A stretch of 64,000 nt of DNA from Neorhizobium petrolearium (GCF_017873175.1 NZ_JAGGJW010000021.1:23632-87631), one strand, 5' to 3'. Positions 9,339 to 18,889 are shown, counted from the stretch's first letter. Notes: generated by a model not told the origin, from the sequence alone. Program-made: numbers and translations.

Positions 9339-10432
9339 GGACCGCTTCCGTTGTTGAATACGGTTCCACTAATGCCATCCAGAGGCGAAAGGTCAACCGA
9401 AACCGCGTGTCCGGTTTCCGCCGCCATGCCGATCGCATCGAGTACAATGAGGTTTGCCGTCGCATCCCGCGCCGAGACGAGCGGGGCGCCGCCTTCGCGG
9501 ATCAGGCCTGCGAAATGGGCAAGTTGGGCTTCATAGGGATCGGCGGGTTCGACGGCAAGCGTCGTCGGATGCAGCTTGCGCGTCCAGTCCGGTTCGCCTT
9601 CCGGCTCCCACAGCGTCAGGTCCGGCAGTGAAAGGCCGGCGCGACTGCCGGCGTAATGATGTGCGCTCACCGGATGGGCGGGAAAACGCACGATGTTTTC
9701 ACCCGCCGACAGGTCCCAGGCCCAGGGGCCGGTCGCCGCATCCGAGATGCACAGCGTCGCAAGCCCGCCGCCGGCAAAGCTCAGGCAGACCGCTGCGGTA
9801 TCCTCCACGCCAAACCCCCGCCGCCCGTTGCTGGCAATGGCCTGAACCTTGGAAATTTCGCCGAAAAAATGCCGGAGAAGGTCGATTTCGTGGACGAGAT
9901 TGACGAGAAGCGGGCCACCGGTGCCGGGTGCGCGGCGCCATGCCGCCTCGAAATAGGATGCAGGCTTTGCCAGTGAACAGGTGACCGTGGCCATGACGAG
10001 ATCGCCGATCCTGCCCGCCCGGATCGCCTCATGCGCCTTACGAGTGATCGGGTTATGCCGCCGGTGATGGCCGACGAGCAGGGGAACGCCGGTTTCCTCG
10101 GCAACCGCAATCAGTCGAAGTGCTGAGGCCAGGCTCTCCGCCACGGGTTTTTCCACAAGCACGGGCATTTTGGCCCGCAGCAGCGCTTCGGATATCGGAA
10201 GATGGGTCTCGTTTGGCGTTGCGACGATCGCGGCCTTAGCCACCCCCGAATCGATCAGGGTGGCGGCATTCGGGAAAACCGGCAGGCCAAGAGAGGTCGC
10301 AAGGCTTGCGCCCGAGGGCATCGGATCGACGATTGCGGACAGGCGAAATCTCGGCATGCGCGCCAGCGTATCGATGTGTGTACGGCCAATTGCGCCTGCG
10401 CCGATGACAGCGATGTCGATTGTCTGCGGCAT
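9335..10432 (-). CDS. Gfo/Idh/MocA family oxidoreductase
   Basis: This 365-residue NAD(P)-dependent oxidoreductase has the N-terminal Rossmann motif VIGAGAIGRTH and the family motif EKPVAES with the Lys that contacts cofactor and substrate. It then has the HHRRHNP and LVHEIDLLRHFFGE segments of the C-terminal beta-sheet domain. Members oxidise sugars, inositols and related cyclic polyols. ATG 10432 is chosen because GGGGAG lies about 7 bases upstream and the Rossmann fold begins immediately. It is the first gene of the minus-strand operon (oxidoreductase, IclR, FAD dehydrogenase, NIPSNAP, TIM barrel). Confidence 0.85.
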   Translation of the reverse strand: MPQTIDIAVIGAGAIGRTHIDTLARMPRFRLSAIVDPMPSGASLATSLGLPVFPNAATLIDSGVAKAAIVATPNETHLPISEALLRAKMPVLVEKPVAESLASALRLIAVAEETGVPLLVGHHRRHNPITRKAHEAIRAGRIGDLVMATVTCSLAKPASYFEAAWRRAPGTGGPLLVNLVHEIDLLRHFFGEISKVQAIASNGRRGFGVEDTAAVCLSFAGGGLATLCISDAATGPWAWDLSAGENIVRFPAHPVSAHHYAGSRAGLSLPDLTLWEPEGEPDWTRKLHPTTLAVEPADPYEAQLAHFAGLIREGGAPLVSARDATANLIVLDAIGMAAETGHAVSVDLSPLDGISGTVFNNGSGP

Positions 10433-10481
10433 TCGATACTCCCCGATCCTGTTTCGACGGATAGCAGACAGGAAAACAAAA

Positions 10482-10514
10482 TGGAACATATTTTTATTCT
10501 TGAATCATTTTCCA
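10482..10514. promoter_or_regulatory. Candidate IclR-type operator in divergent promoter
   Basis: An AT-rich region between two divergent operons contains TGGAA at 10482-10486 and TTCCA at 10510-10514. The 15-mer TTGAATCATTTTCCA (10500-10514), read on the other strand, resembles the TGGAAATNATTTCCA pattern known for E. coli IclR. The region is far more AT-rich than its surroundings. An IclR gene is part of the leftward operon, so autoregulation is plausible. The match is imperfect. Confidence 0.4.
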
Positions 10515-10574
10515 CTTTTTGCAATTGTCAGATCCAGAACGGCAGTTGTTTGGGATCTCGGGGAGGAGAACCGC

Positions 10575-12305
10575 ATGCGAAAAGCGTTGGCTGAGGCCGG
10601 GCAGACCTATGATGTTGTCGTGCTCGGCGCAGGCGCTGGCGGCATGTCCGCCGCTGTCTTTGCAGCGCTTGAGGGCATGCGCGTCCTGCTGGTCGAGCGG
10701 ACGGAATATCTCGGCGGCACGTCGGCTTTTTCGGCCGCGACCACATGGATACCGCTCACCCGCCATTCCCGCGCCATCGGCGCCGATGACAGCCGCGAAA
10801 AGGTCTCCGGTTTTCTCGACCGCGCGGTCGGAAACCGCAGCCCGAAGGTGCTGCGGGAGGCATTCCTCTCAGCGGGACCCGGGGTCGTGGAAACGCTTGA
10901 GACCAAGACAGACGTGCACTTCCGCCCTCGCCCTTTCCATCCGGACTATCTCCATGAACTGGAGGGTGCGACCTCGTTCGGCCGGGCGCTGGAACCCACG
11001 CCCTTCGAGGCTGGCCAGCTTGGGGCCGATCTGGTCCTCATCCGTCCGCCGATCCCCGAATTCACCATTCTCGGCGGCATGATGATCGACCGGGACGACA
11101 TTGCCCACCTGATGAAGATGGGCAAGTCGCTAAAATCCGCCGTCTACTCGGCGCGACTGATCGGTCGTTACTATATCGGCAAGATGCGCCACGGCCGCGA
11201 TCCCCGCCTGCTCATGGGCAATGCCCTGATCGGCCGGATGCTGCTGACCGCCAACAAGCTCGGCGTCGACATCCTGACCGAGACGGAAACGACGGCCTTC
11301 GTCACGAACAAGCATGGCGTGACGGGTATCACTCTGCGGCAGAGGGGCATCGACAAGCGGATCTCGGTAACGGGCGGCGTCGTGCTCGCCTCGGGTGGTT
11401 TTTCGCGCCACCCGAAGATGCGGACGCAAAAGCTGCCGCATCCCGTGCCGGAATTCAGCCCGTCCGCGCCAGGTCACACAGGCGCGCTGCACGATCTTGC
11501 TTTTGCCGCCGGCGCTCATCACGGAACCACGTCGGCCCAGCCATGCTTCTGGGCGCCGGTGTCGCATCGTCGTCGGCCGGATGGCTCCATGGCGGTCTTC
11601 CCGCATTTCGTCTTCGATCGGTCGAAGCCGGGCATCATTTCGGTGGGACGCGACGGGCGGCGCTTCGTCAACGAAAGCACCAGCTATCACCAATTCGTTT
11701 CGGCCATGTATGCGGCCAACAGCGACGGTAGCCATGTGCCGACCTATCTGATTGCTGATGCGAGGGCGCTGAAGACCTACGGCATGGGCATGATCCGGCC
11801 GGGCGGCGCCAACATCAAGCCCTACCTTGCCGACGGCTACCTGACGGAAGGCGCAACACTGGACGAACTGGCCCACAAGCTCGGCATCGATGCCAAAGGC
11901 CTGAAGGACAGTGTTTACCGCATGAACGCCTATGCGAAGACCGGCATCGACGCCGATTTCGCCCGCGGCACGACCGTTTATGAAAAGGCGAACGGCGACC
12001 CGACCCATGGGCCGAACCCGACGCTCGGCGCGCTCGAGACCGCACCGTATTATGCCGTGAAGCTCTGGCCGGGCGACATCGGCTCGGCGATGGGTCTGGT
12101 GGGCGACGAGAATGCCCGCCTTCTCAGGAGGGACGGTTCCGTCATCGAAGGTCTTTATGCCTGCGGCAACGATCTGCAGTCGATCATGGGTGGCGTCTAT
12201 CCGGGTCCCGGCATCACCATCGGCCCGGCCATCGTTTTCGGCGCCATTGCGGCCCGCCATGCGGCGCAGCGTGCGGCGGCGGTCCGCCGGGGAGAAGCGG
12301 CATGA
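10575..12305 (+). CDS. FAD-dependent dehydrogenase, 3-ketosteroid dehydrogenase-like (copy 2)
   Basis: This 576-residue flavoprotein has the Rossmann motif LGAGAGGMSAAVFAALEG, the EYLGGTSAFSAATTWIP segment and the C-terminal YACGNDLQSIMGGVYPGPG signature. The overall plan matches the other two FAD dehydrogenases in the island, but TTWIP replaces the WLWIP/VLWIP of its paralogues. It probably dehydrogenates a cyclic ketone or acid, with FAD reoxidised by the respiratory chain. The start at ATG 10575 is fixed by a strong GGGAGGAG site at 10561-10568; the longer in-frame extension upstream overlaps the divergent gene and is not used. It is the first gene of the rightward operon and overlaps the next (ATGA). 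Confidence 0.85.
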   Translation: MRKALAEAGQTYDVVVLGAGAGGMSAAVFAALEGMRVLLVERTEYLGGTSAFSAATTWIPLTRHSRAIGADDSREKVSGFLDRAVGNRSPKVLREAFLSAGPGVVETLETKTDVHFRPRPFHPDYLHELEGATSFGRALEPTPFEAGQLGADLVLIRPPIPEFTILGGMMIDRDDIAHLMKMGKSLKSAVYSARLIGRYYIGKMRHGRDPRLLMGNALIGRMLLTANKLGVDILTETETTAFVTNKHGVTGITLRQRGIDKRISVTGGVVLASGGFSRHPKMRTQKLPHPVPEFSPSAPGHTGALHDLAFAAGAHHGTTSAQPCFWAPVSHRRRPDGSMAVFPHFVFDRSKPGIISVGRDGRRFVNESTSYHQFVSAMYAANSDGSHVPTYLIADARALKTYGMGMIRPGGANIKPYLADGYLTEGATLDELAHKLGIDAKGLKDSVYRMNAYAKTGIDADFARGTTVYEKANGDPTHGPNPTLGALETAPYYAVKLWPGDIGSAMGLVGDENARLLRRDGSVIEGLYACGNDLQSIMGGVYPGPGITIGPAIVFGAIAARHAAQRAAAVRRGEAA

Positions 12306-13186
12306 GCCGGATTCTCGTCACTGGCGGCGCGGGGTTCGTCGGCCTAAGGACGGTTGCAGCGCTGTTGAACGCCGGACATCAGGTGCGGATATTCGACCTT
12401 GCGCCACGTCCCGAGCTTCTGCCGCTGGCCGCAAATGTCGAGATCGTCTTCGGTGACATCACCGATGCAGAGGCCGTGTGCTCGGCGGCGAAGCAATGCA
12501 GCGGTATCGTCCATCTCGTCGGCCTGATGACGGTCGATTGCGCCCGCGATCCGGCGCTCGCCACGCGGGTCAACCTGATCGGCAGCATCAATGTCTTCGA
12601 GGCTGCGAAAGCGGCCCGGTTGCCGGTCGCCTATCTCAGCACGGCGGGTGTTTTCGGTCCCCAGGACGCGGTTCATCCGCGACCGATGACCGTCTATGGC
12701 GCAACCAAGCTCGCCGTCGAGGGCGTGGCACGGGCCTGGCATCTCGATTACGGCGTGCCGAGCCTCGGACTTCGCCCCTATATCGTCTACGGCCCCGGCA
12801 TCAGCGCCGGCATCGCCGCGGGACCATCGATTGCGATTGCCGCGTCAGTGGCGCGAAAACCGGCGGAAATCCGTTTCTCCGGCCGTGTCGGCTTCGTCCA
12901 TGTGGATGACGTGGCGCGCATGCTGACGGCGGCCATGACCAGGCCGCTGGAGGGCGCGACCGTTCTAACCATGGCGGGCGATACCGCCGAGATGGGCGAT
13001 TTCGTCAGCGAACTCGCCCGCCAGACAGGCTGGAGCGGCATTACCGTCAGCGGAGAACCGCTGCGCATTCCCGCCGATCTGACTTCCGATCCGGTGCCGG
13101 CCTTCCTGGGAGCTCAACCGCCGACGCGAATTGCCGCGGGCATTGCGCAGACGCTGGCCGAGCTTTCGGCGAGGGCCGTTCAATGA
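12302..13186 (+). CDS. NAD-dependent epimerase/dehydratase (extended SDR)
   Basis: This 294-residue enzyme has the NAD-binding motif TGGAGFVG at residues ~7-14 and the catalytic pair in TVYGATKLAVEG. A substrate-side LRPYIVYGPG motif follows. It could be a sterol/sugar-type dehydrogenase or epimerase acting on the island's cyclic substrate. It is coupled to the FAD dehydrogenase by an ATGA overlap, with GGGGAG upstream. The substrate cannot be named from sequence alone. Confidence 0.8.
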   Translation: MSRILVTGGAGFVGLRTVAALLNAGHQVRIFDLAPRPELLPLAANVEIVFGDITDAEAVCSAAKQCSGIVHLVGLMTVDCARDPALATRVNLIGSINVFEAAKAARLPVAYLSTAGVFGPQDAVHPRPMTVYGATKLAVEGVARAWHLDYGVPSLGLRPYIVYGPGISAGIAAGPSIAIAASVARKPAEIRFSGRVGFVHVDDVARMLTAAMTRPLEGATVLTMAGDTAEMGDFVSELARQTGWSGITVSGEPLRIPADLTSDPVPAFLGAQPPTRIAAGIAQTLAELSARAVQ

Positions 13187-13295
13187 AGAGTCCAATGTTT
13201 CAGCCCCATAATCCATTTCCCGGCCATGGGGATCGTGGTTCTGTCTACAATGGAAGCGGCCGGTCGAGCATTGAGCCGTGCCTTGGGAGGAAAGC

Positions 13296-14108
13296 ATGAC
13301 GCAGCCGTTGAAGGTCGACGGAGAGACCCGGATCTTTCCGATCGTCGGCCATCCTATCGGACAGGTGAAATCGCCGACATCCTTAAGCGGCATCATGGCG
13401 GACAGGGGTTTCAACGGCATGGTCGTGCCGGTCGACATCCTGCCGCAAGACCTGCCGGGCTGGCTGGCGCAGGCGAGCGCCATGCGCAATGTCGACGGCA
13501 TCATCGTCACCGTTCCCCACAAGGTCGCCTGCCTCGCCTTCTGTGCCCGCGTTTCGGCCCGCGCCAAGGCATCGGGCGCGGTCAACATCATGATCCGCAA
13601 CGGCAATGAGTGGATCGGAGACGCGACCGACGGCCAAGGCTACCTGGATGGCATCGCGGCGGAAGGTTTCGACGTTTCCGGCAAGCCGGCACTGCTGGTC
13701 GGCGCAGGCGGTGCCGGTTCCGCCATCGCCTATGAAATCCTCGCTCGCGGCGCCTCCGAACTTGCGCTCCACGATATCGACACGACAAAGCGCGATGCGC
13801 TCCTTGCCCGGCTGAACGAAGCCTTTCCGGGCAAGGCTCGCGCCGGCAGCACGGATCCACGCGGCTTTGCGCTGGTCGCCAATGCGACGCCGCTCGGCAT
13901 GCGCGAAGGCGATCCCCTGCCCTTCCAGACGGAATTTCTGACATCGGAGCAATTCGTCTCCGATGTGGTGACGCGCCCTGCCGTGCCGCCGCTGATTGCG
14001 GCCGCACGGGCAATTGGATGCGGGACCATGCCGGGATCGGGAATGTTCAACGCCCAGGCTGTCCTGCTTGCCGAGCTGCTGATGGGCGTGCGTTCGATCG
14101 AGGCATGA
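13296..14108 (+). CDS. aroE: Shikimate/quinate dehydrogenase family protein (AroE-like)
   Basis: This 270-residue protein has the substrate-binding start IVGHPIGQVKSPTSL, the conserved VPHK catalytic Lys segment and TDGQGYLDG. It also has the NADP-binding VGAGGAGSAIAYE and NATPLGM motifs of the shikimate dehydrogenase family. Its setting in a transport-plus-dehydrogenase island suggests a catabolic paralogue acting on quinate, shikimate or a similar hydroxycyclohexane carboxylate, rather than the biosynthetic enzyme. ATG 13296 follows a TGGGAGG site. It may feed the TIM-barrel enzyme at 5271, but that link is inference. Confidence 0.82.
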   Translation: MTQPLKVDGETRIFPIVGHPIGQVKSPTSLSGIMADRGFNGMVVPVDILPQDLPGWLAQASAMRNVDGIIVTVPHKVACLAFCARVSARAKASGAVNIMIRNGNEWIGDATDGQGYLDGIAAEGFDVSGKPALLVGAGGAGSAIAYEILARGASELALHDIDTTKRDALLARLNEAFPGKARAGSTDPRGFALVANATPLGMREGDPLPFQTEFLTSEQFVSDVVTRPAVPPLIAAARAIGCGTMPGSGMFNAQAVLLAELLMGVRSIEA

Positions 14109-14258
14109 CGGACCTGCTGCTGATACGGCGTCCGCGTTGGTGAGCAGGGATTGAGAGAAATCGCGCCCCCGGGAGGAGTTCGGGGCGACCGCATTCCGAG
14201 AAGCCGTCATGAGGACCGCTTTCGGATTTTTGATATGATCATTCACGGGAGGAAGATG

Positions 14259-15386
14259 ATGATCAGGAAACTACTTTCTACAGCTGCAATTTTCGTGGCC
14301 TGCACCGCCGCACCGGCGCTGGCCGAACTGAAGATCGGCTCGATCGTGGAATTATCCGGACCGGGCGCTGCCGCCGGCACCAATTTCCGCGACGGCGTGA
14401 AGATGGGCTTTGAAGAGGTCAACGCCGCCGGCGGCATTCTCAAGGAGCCTGTCACGGTCCTCGAATATGACAGCCAGACCGATCCGCAGGTTTCCCGCGC
14501 CATGGTGCAGAAGGCGATCGATGACGGCATTTATGCCATCACCGGCACGGTGTTCTCCTCGTCGACCGTGGTAAACATGATGGTCGCCAAGCAATATGGC
14601 ATCCCGCAGTTCACCGGCTCGGAAGCACCCTCGATCACCGCCAAGGGCAACCCCTACATCTTCCGCACCGCTTTCGGTTCCCAAAAGGGCGTGCCGAAAC
14701 TCGTCAAGTACATGGTCGAGAAGATGGGCGTAAAGAAGGTCGGTGTGGCCTGGGCTAACACCGAATTCGGCAAGGGCGGCCATCAGGCCTTCATCGATGA
14801 AGCCAAGAAGGCGGGCCTCGAGATCGTGGTCGACGTCCCTTCCGAACAGGCGCAGGCCGATTTCTCCGCCGACGTGCTGAAGCTGAAGAATTCCGGCGCG
14901 GAAGCCTTCTTCGTCTATTACACCGAGGAGGAAAGCGCCCGCTTCCTGCGCGAAGCCCGCAAGCAGGGTCTCGACAAGCCCCTGGTCGGCGAAACCACGC
15001 TGACCGGCCACAAGGTGATCGAGCTTGCCGGCGATGCCGCTAACGGTGCCATGGGCCATGTCGGCCTGACGCCCGATGCCGATATTCCGGCGCTTAAGGA
15101 AATGGTTGAGCGCTTCAAGACCAAGTTCAAGTACACACCGGATCACAACGCGATCAAGGGCTACACCGCCGCCTGGACGCTAAAATACGTCACCGAGATG
15201 GTCGGCAGCCCTGACGGCAAGGCGATTGCCGAAAAGCTGCACGGCCTGACGCTGAAGGCTTCCGAATATCCGGGCGTTCTTATGGACGTGAGCTGGGACG
15301 AAACTGGCGAAATGTCCCGCGAGAGCTTCTTCGTGAAGGTCGAGAACGGCAAGCAGGTGGTCGACGCCATCCTGCCGCCGAACTGA
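14259..15386 (+). CDS. Branched-chain amino acid-type ABC transporter, periplasmic substrate-binding protein
   Basis: This ~375-residue protein has a Sec signal peptide (IRKLLSTAAIFVACTAAPALA) and a type I periplasmic binding fold starting ELKIGSIVELSGPGA, as in LivK-type proteins. A GGGAGG site at 14247-14252 favours ATG 14259 over ATG 14256. It should capture the island's substrate in the periplasm and pass it to the permeases encoded next. Liv-type binding proteins in rhizobia and other proteobacteria bind aromatic and alicyclic acids as well as amino acids, so the family does not fix the ligand. Confidence 0.88.
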   Translation: MIRKLLSTAAIFVACTAAPALAELKIGSIVELSGPGAAAGTNFRDGVKMGFEEVNAAGGILKEPVTVLEYDSQTDPQVSRAMVQKAIDDGIYAITGTVFSSSTVVNMMVAKQYGIPQFTGSEAPSITAKGNPYIFRTAFGSQKGVPKLVKYMVEKMGVKKVGVAWANTEFGKGGHQAFIDEAKKAGLEIVVDVPSEQAQADFSADVLKLKNSGAEAFFVYYTEEESARFLREARKQGLDKPLVGETTLTGHKVIELAGDAANGAMGHVGLTPDADIPALKEMVERFKTKFKYTPDHNAIKGYTAAWTLKYVTEMVGSPDGKAIAEKLHGLTLKASEYPGVLMDVSWDETGEMSRESFFVKVENGKQVVDAILPPN

Positions 15387-15479
15387 GCCGGGTGATTGCC
15401 CCCTTGCCGGCGGCCTATGCCGCCGGCGCATATCCAACAGCTTGCGCAAAGCCGACCACCAGCCCTTGAGGACGATCCC

Positions 15480-16358
15480 ATGGCCGAGCTTATCCAGATT
15501 CTCATCTCCGGCCTTGCCGCCGGTTCCATCTACGCGCTCGCCGCGGTCGGTTTCACGCTGCTGTGGCAGGCGTCGCAAACCATCAACTTCGCCCAGGGCG
15601 AGTTCGTCATGCTGCCGGCCTTCTTCGTGCTCGTCGGCATGACCGTCTTTGGCCTGCCGCTGTGGCCCTCAGTGTTTCTGGCACTGGCCTTGTCGCTCGT
15701 CATTCTTGGCGTGGCCTTCAAGCGGCTGATCGTCGAACCGATGCTGCCGCACGGCACTTTGCCGCTGGTTATCGCCACCATCGCGCTCGGCCTTTTGATG
15801 AAGGAAAGCGTCAAGGAATTCTACGGCGCCACCGCCCAGCCCTTTCCGGCGATCTTCCCGCAGACGGTCTATCATGTCGCGGGCGCCAGCGTTTCGCTTC
15901 AAGACATCGGCAACCTGATCGTTTCCATGCTGGCGATCGGCGGACTGCAGCTCTTCCTCAACCGCACCCGAACCGGGCGTTGCATGCAGGCAAGCGCCCA
16001 GAACCCGGCGGTCGCCGAGATCCTCGGCGTCAACGTCAAGCGCATGGTGCTCTATACGTTCCTCATCAATGCGGCGCTCGCCACCATCGCCTCGGTGCTG
16101 ATCTCGCCGATCTATCTCGCCAAGTTCTCCAACGGCGAAACGCTCGGCCTCGTCGCCTTCATCGCAGCCATCGTCGGCGGTTTCAACCAGATCCGTGGCG
16201 CGCTGGTCGGCGGCTTGCTGATCGGGGTGATCGACAACGTCTCCGCCGTCTACATCTCGGCGGAATATCGCTCGGCCATGCCGCTTATCCTGCTCATCGC
16301 CATCATCCTGCTGCGCCCGCAGGGCCTGCTCGGCACCCCGGAAGGGAGAACCGTATGA
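15480..16358 (+). CDS. LivH-type ABC permease
   Basis: This 292-residue integral membrane protein begins ELIQILISGLAAGSIYALAAVGF and contains the LivH hallmark INFAQGEF, with about eight hydrophobic helices. It forms half of the inner-membrane channel of the importer. ATG 15480 is preceded by TTGAGGA. Its stop overlaps the LivM start (ATGA at 16355-16358). The setting with a dedicated binding protein and two ATPases shows a full importer. Confidence 0.9.
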   Translation: MAELIQILISGLAAGSIYALAAVGFTLLWQASQTINFAQGEFVMLPAFFVLVGMTVFGLPLWPSVFLALALSLVILGVAFKRLIVEPMLPHGTLPLVIATIALGLLMKESVKEFYGATAQPFPAIFPQTVYHVAGASVSLQDIGNLIVSMLAIGGLQLFLNRTRTGRCMQASAQNPAVAEILGVNVKRMVLYTFLINAALATIASVLISPIYLAKFSNGETLGLVAFIAAIVGGFNQIRGALVGGLLIGVIDNVSAVYISAEYRSAMPLILLIAIILLRPQGLLGTPEGRTV

Positions 16359-17329
16359 CCCGCCTTCAACCCGTCCTTTTCGTTCTCGGCATCGCTGCGC
16401 TTGTGCTAGCCCCCATCGGCCAGGGCAATTACATCGTCTACACGCTCTGCTCGTGGCTCCTGTTCTCCATCGCCGCCATGGGGCTCAACCTGACGCTCGG
16501 CTATGCCGGTCAGGTCAGCCTCGCTCAGGCGGCCTTCATGGGCATCGGCGCCTATATCACCTCGCTGCTGACGCTTGCCGGCATCCACTGGGGCCTTGCC
16601 GCGATCCTCTCGATTGCCGCAAGCTTCGCCGTCGGCCTCATGCTCGGCTATCCGGCCCTGCGTGTACAGCATCACTTCCTCGCCTTCGTGACACTCGCCT
16701 TCAACACGCTGCTGTTCCTCGTGCTGCGCAACGAGGAGGAGATCACCGGCGGTTCCTTCGGTCTTTCCGGCATGGAGCGCCCGTCCTTCTTCGGTGTCTC
16801 CACCGACACCAACATGGCCTTCTACTACTTCTCGCTGGTCTGCTTCCTCATCGCGGCCTTCGCCATGTGGTGGATCCTGCGCTCTCCCTGGGGCCGCGCC
16901 TTCAAGGCGTTGCGCGAGAACCCGATCCGGGCCGAAAGCCTCGGCCTCAAGATCCGCCGCCAGACGCTGCTTGCCTTCGCCATCGGTTCCGCCTTCGGGG
17001 GATTGGCCGGCGCGCTTCAGGCTCCGCTGGTGCAGTTCATCGAGCCTGGCAGCTTCGCCCTCATCCATTCACTGAAGCTCCTGCTGATGGTGGTCGTCGG
17101 CGGCTCCGGCTTCTTCTTCGGGCCGATGCTCGGCGCGGCCGTGGTGATACTGCTGCCGGAAGTGCTGCGTTTCACCGAGGGCTATTACCTCATCATCTAC
17201 TCGGTCCTGGTGATCGTGCTGATGGTCTATTCGCCGAGCGGCCTCATCGGTCTTGGCCGGAGGATCGCGGAAAAGCTGAAGCCCCGGCATGAAGCCCGCC
17301 GCGACCTGCAACAGGGGGTACAGCTGTGA
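16355..17329 (+). CDS. LivM-type ABC permease
   Basis: This 324-residue membrane protein contains the LivM signatures LGYAGQVSLAQAAFMGIGAY and RVQHHFLAFVTLAFNTL, plus the cytoplasmic loop FKALRENPIRAESLGL that contacts the ATPases. It pairs with the LivH protein as the second channel half. It overlaps LivH upstream and LivG downstream (GTGA at 17326-17329), so the transporter genes are translationally coupled. The long in-frame extension upstream is only a shadow of livH. Confidence 0.9.
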   Translation: MTRLQPVLFVLGIAALVLAPIGQGNYIVYTLCSWLLFSIAAMGLNLTLGYAGQVSLAQAAFMGIGAYITSLLTLAGIHWGLAAILSIAASFAVGLMLGYPALRVQHHFLAFVTLAFNTLLFLVLRNEEEITGGSFGLSGMERPSFFGVSTDTNMAFYYFSLVCFLIAAFAMWWILRSPWGRAFKALRENPIRAESLGLKIRRQTLLAFAIGSAFGGLAGALQAPLVQFIEPGSFALIHSLKLLLMVVVGGSGFFFGPMLGAAVVILLPEVLRFTEGYYLIIYSVLVIVLMVYSPSGLIGLGRRIAEKLKPRHEARRDLQQGVQL

Positions 17330-18078
17330 ACATCAACGCACCCATCCTTTCCGTCCATAACATTTCCAAGCACTTCGGCGGCATCCGCGCCGTCAACGGG
17401 GTGAGCTTTGAGGTTGAGAAGGGCGAGATCCTCGGCCTGATCGGGCCGAACGGCTCCGGCAAGTCGACCTTGTTCAACTGCATCCTCGGCCAGCTTCGCC
17501 CGACCGAGGGACACTGCGAGATCAACGGCAGGTCCACCGACGGCGTGCGCCCGGCGGACCTGTCGCTGATGGGCGTCGGCCGTACCTTCCAGCAGCTTTC
17601 GGTCTTCCCCAAGATGAGCGTTCTCGACAACGTCATCCTCGCCGGACAGGAGCACGAGGGCTCGATGCTCTCTCGCCTCTTCGGCAAGCCGGACGCGGGC
17701 CTCACCGAAAAGGCCGAGCAGCTTATCGAGTTCTTCCGTCTGACGCCTTATCGCGATACGCCAGCCGGCTCGCTTTCCTATGGCCAGCAAAAGCTGGTGG
17801 ATGCAGCCATGGCTTTCATGGCCGGCCCCGGCATCGTGCTGCTCGACGAGCCGGCCGGCGGCGTCAACCTCACCATGCTCGGCCATCTCAAGGAACGGCT
17901 CATTACCTACAACCGCAAGCACGGCACGACTTTCGTCGTCATCGAGCACAACATGGAGTTCGTCATGTCGCTGTGCACGCGTATCATCGTGCTGGCGCAG
18001 GGCGAAATCATCGCCGAGGGGACGCCGGACGAGATCCGGTCGAACCAGACGGTCATCGACGCTTATCTTGGAGGCTGA
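17326..18078 (+). CDS. LivG-type ABC ATP-binding protein
   Basis: This 250-residue ATPase starts at GTG 17326, overlapping the LivM stop. It has Walker A GPNGSGKST, the signature SYGQQK (a variant of LSGGQ common in LivG), Walker B IVLLDEPAGG and a switch His in VIEHNMEFVM. It powers import together with LivF. An AGGGGG stretch lies shortly upstream of the start. Confidence 0.9.
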   Translation: MNINAPILSVHNISKHFGGIRAVNGVSFEVEKGEILGLIGPNGSGKSTLFNCILGQLRPTEGHCEINGRSTDGVRPADLSLMGVGRTFQQLSVFPKMSVLDNVILAGQEHEGSMLSRLFGKPDAGLTEKAEQLIEFFRLTPYRDTPAGSLSYGQQKLVDAAMAFMAGPGIVLLDEPAGGVNLTMLGHLKERLITYNRKHGTTFVVIEHNMEFVMSLCTRIIVLAQGEIIAEGTPDEIRSNQTVIDAYLGG

Positions 18079-18079
18079 C

Positions 18080-18802
18080 ATGCTGGAGATGAAGAAAGTC
18101 ACCGGCGGCTATGGCCGCATCATCATCCTCAACGGAACCTCCTTCACCATTCCGAAGGCGTCGATCACCACGGTCATCGGCCCGAACGGCGCCGGCAAGT
18201 CGACGGTGTTCAAGGCGATCTTCGGGCTTCTCAACATCCATTCGGGCGAGATCCTGCTGGATGGGGAGGACGTCACGAAGAAATCGCCGGCCGAGATGAT
18301 CGCCCGAGGCGTCACCTATGTGCCGCAGGGCCGCAACGTGGTGCCGCAGCTTTCCGTGCTTCACAATCTGGAGCTCGGCGGCATCACGTCAAAGGACCAG
18401 GCCAAGGTCAAGCGGCGCATGGAGGAGGTGATGGACCAGTTTCCCATGCTGCGCCAGCGTAAGGACCAGAAGGCGATCGAGCTTTCCGGCGGCCAGCAGA
18501 AACAGCTTGAAATCGCCCGCGCCCTGCTACTCGATCCCAAGCTGATCCTGATCGACGAACCCTCGATCGGCCTTTCGCCCAATCTGGTCCAGGAGGTGTT
18601 TCAGACGCTGATCCGCCTGCGCGACCAGGGGGTGACGATCCTCATGGTCGAGCAAAACGCCAAGGCGGCACTCGCCATGTCGGATTACGGCCTGGTTCTC
18701 GAACTCGGCCAGACACGCATGTTCGACAAAGCCGATACGCTGCTAAAGGACCCCCGCGTCGGCCAACTCTTCCTCGGCGGCCATATCGAGGACGCGGCCT
18801 GA
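18080..18802 (+). CDS. LivF-type ABC ATP-binding protein
   Basis: This 240-residue ATPase has Walker A GPNGAGKST, signature LSGGQQKQLEIARALL, Walker B LILIDEPSIGL and the VEQNAKAAL switch region, the classic LivF pattern. It begins just after the LivG stop with GGAGG upstream. It is the last gene of the rightward operon; a strong hairpin terminator follows at 18837-18879. Confidence 0.9.
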   Translation: MLEMKKVTGGYGRIIILNGTSFTIPKASITTVIGPNGAGKSTVFKAIFGLLNIHSGEILLDGEDVTKKSPAEMIARGVTYVPQGRNVVPQLSVLHNLELGGITSKDQAKVKRRMEEVMDQFPMLRQRKDQKAIELSGGQQKQLEIARALLLDPKLILIDEPSIGLSPNLVQEVFQTLIRLRDQGVTILMVEQNAKAALAMSDYGLVLELGQTRMFDKADTLLKDPRVGQLFLGGHIEDAA

Positions 18803-18836
18803 AATCCTCCCGAAAATTCCTCCCAGCGCGTGCTGC

Positions 18837-18879
18837 GGAAAGGTCCGGTGAATTGTTCACCGGGCCTTTCCGTTTTATT
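18837..18879. terminator. Bidirectional intrinsic terminator
   Basis: The stem GGAAAGGTCCGGTGAA (18837-18852) pairs with TTCACCGGGCCTTTCC (18856-18871) around a TTG loop, with one internal mismatch. It is followed by TTTTATT at 18873-18879. It sits between the convergent LivF gene and the minus-strand SDR gene ending at 18890. The A-rich left side gives a shorter T-tract in the opposite direction. Confidence 0.85.
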
Positions 18880-18889
18880 GCTCTCGCCT

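Noticed and set aside
15563..16354. N-terminal extension of the LivM frame through livH
   Set aside because: The extension is an out-of-frame reading of livH; ATG 16355 with a 4-base overlap is the natural start.
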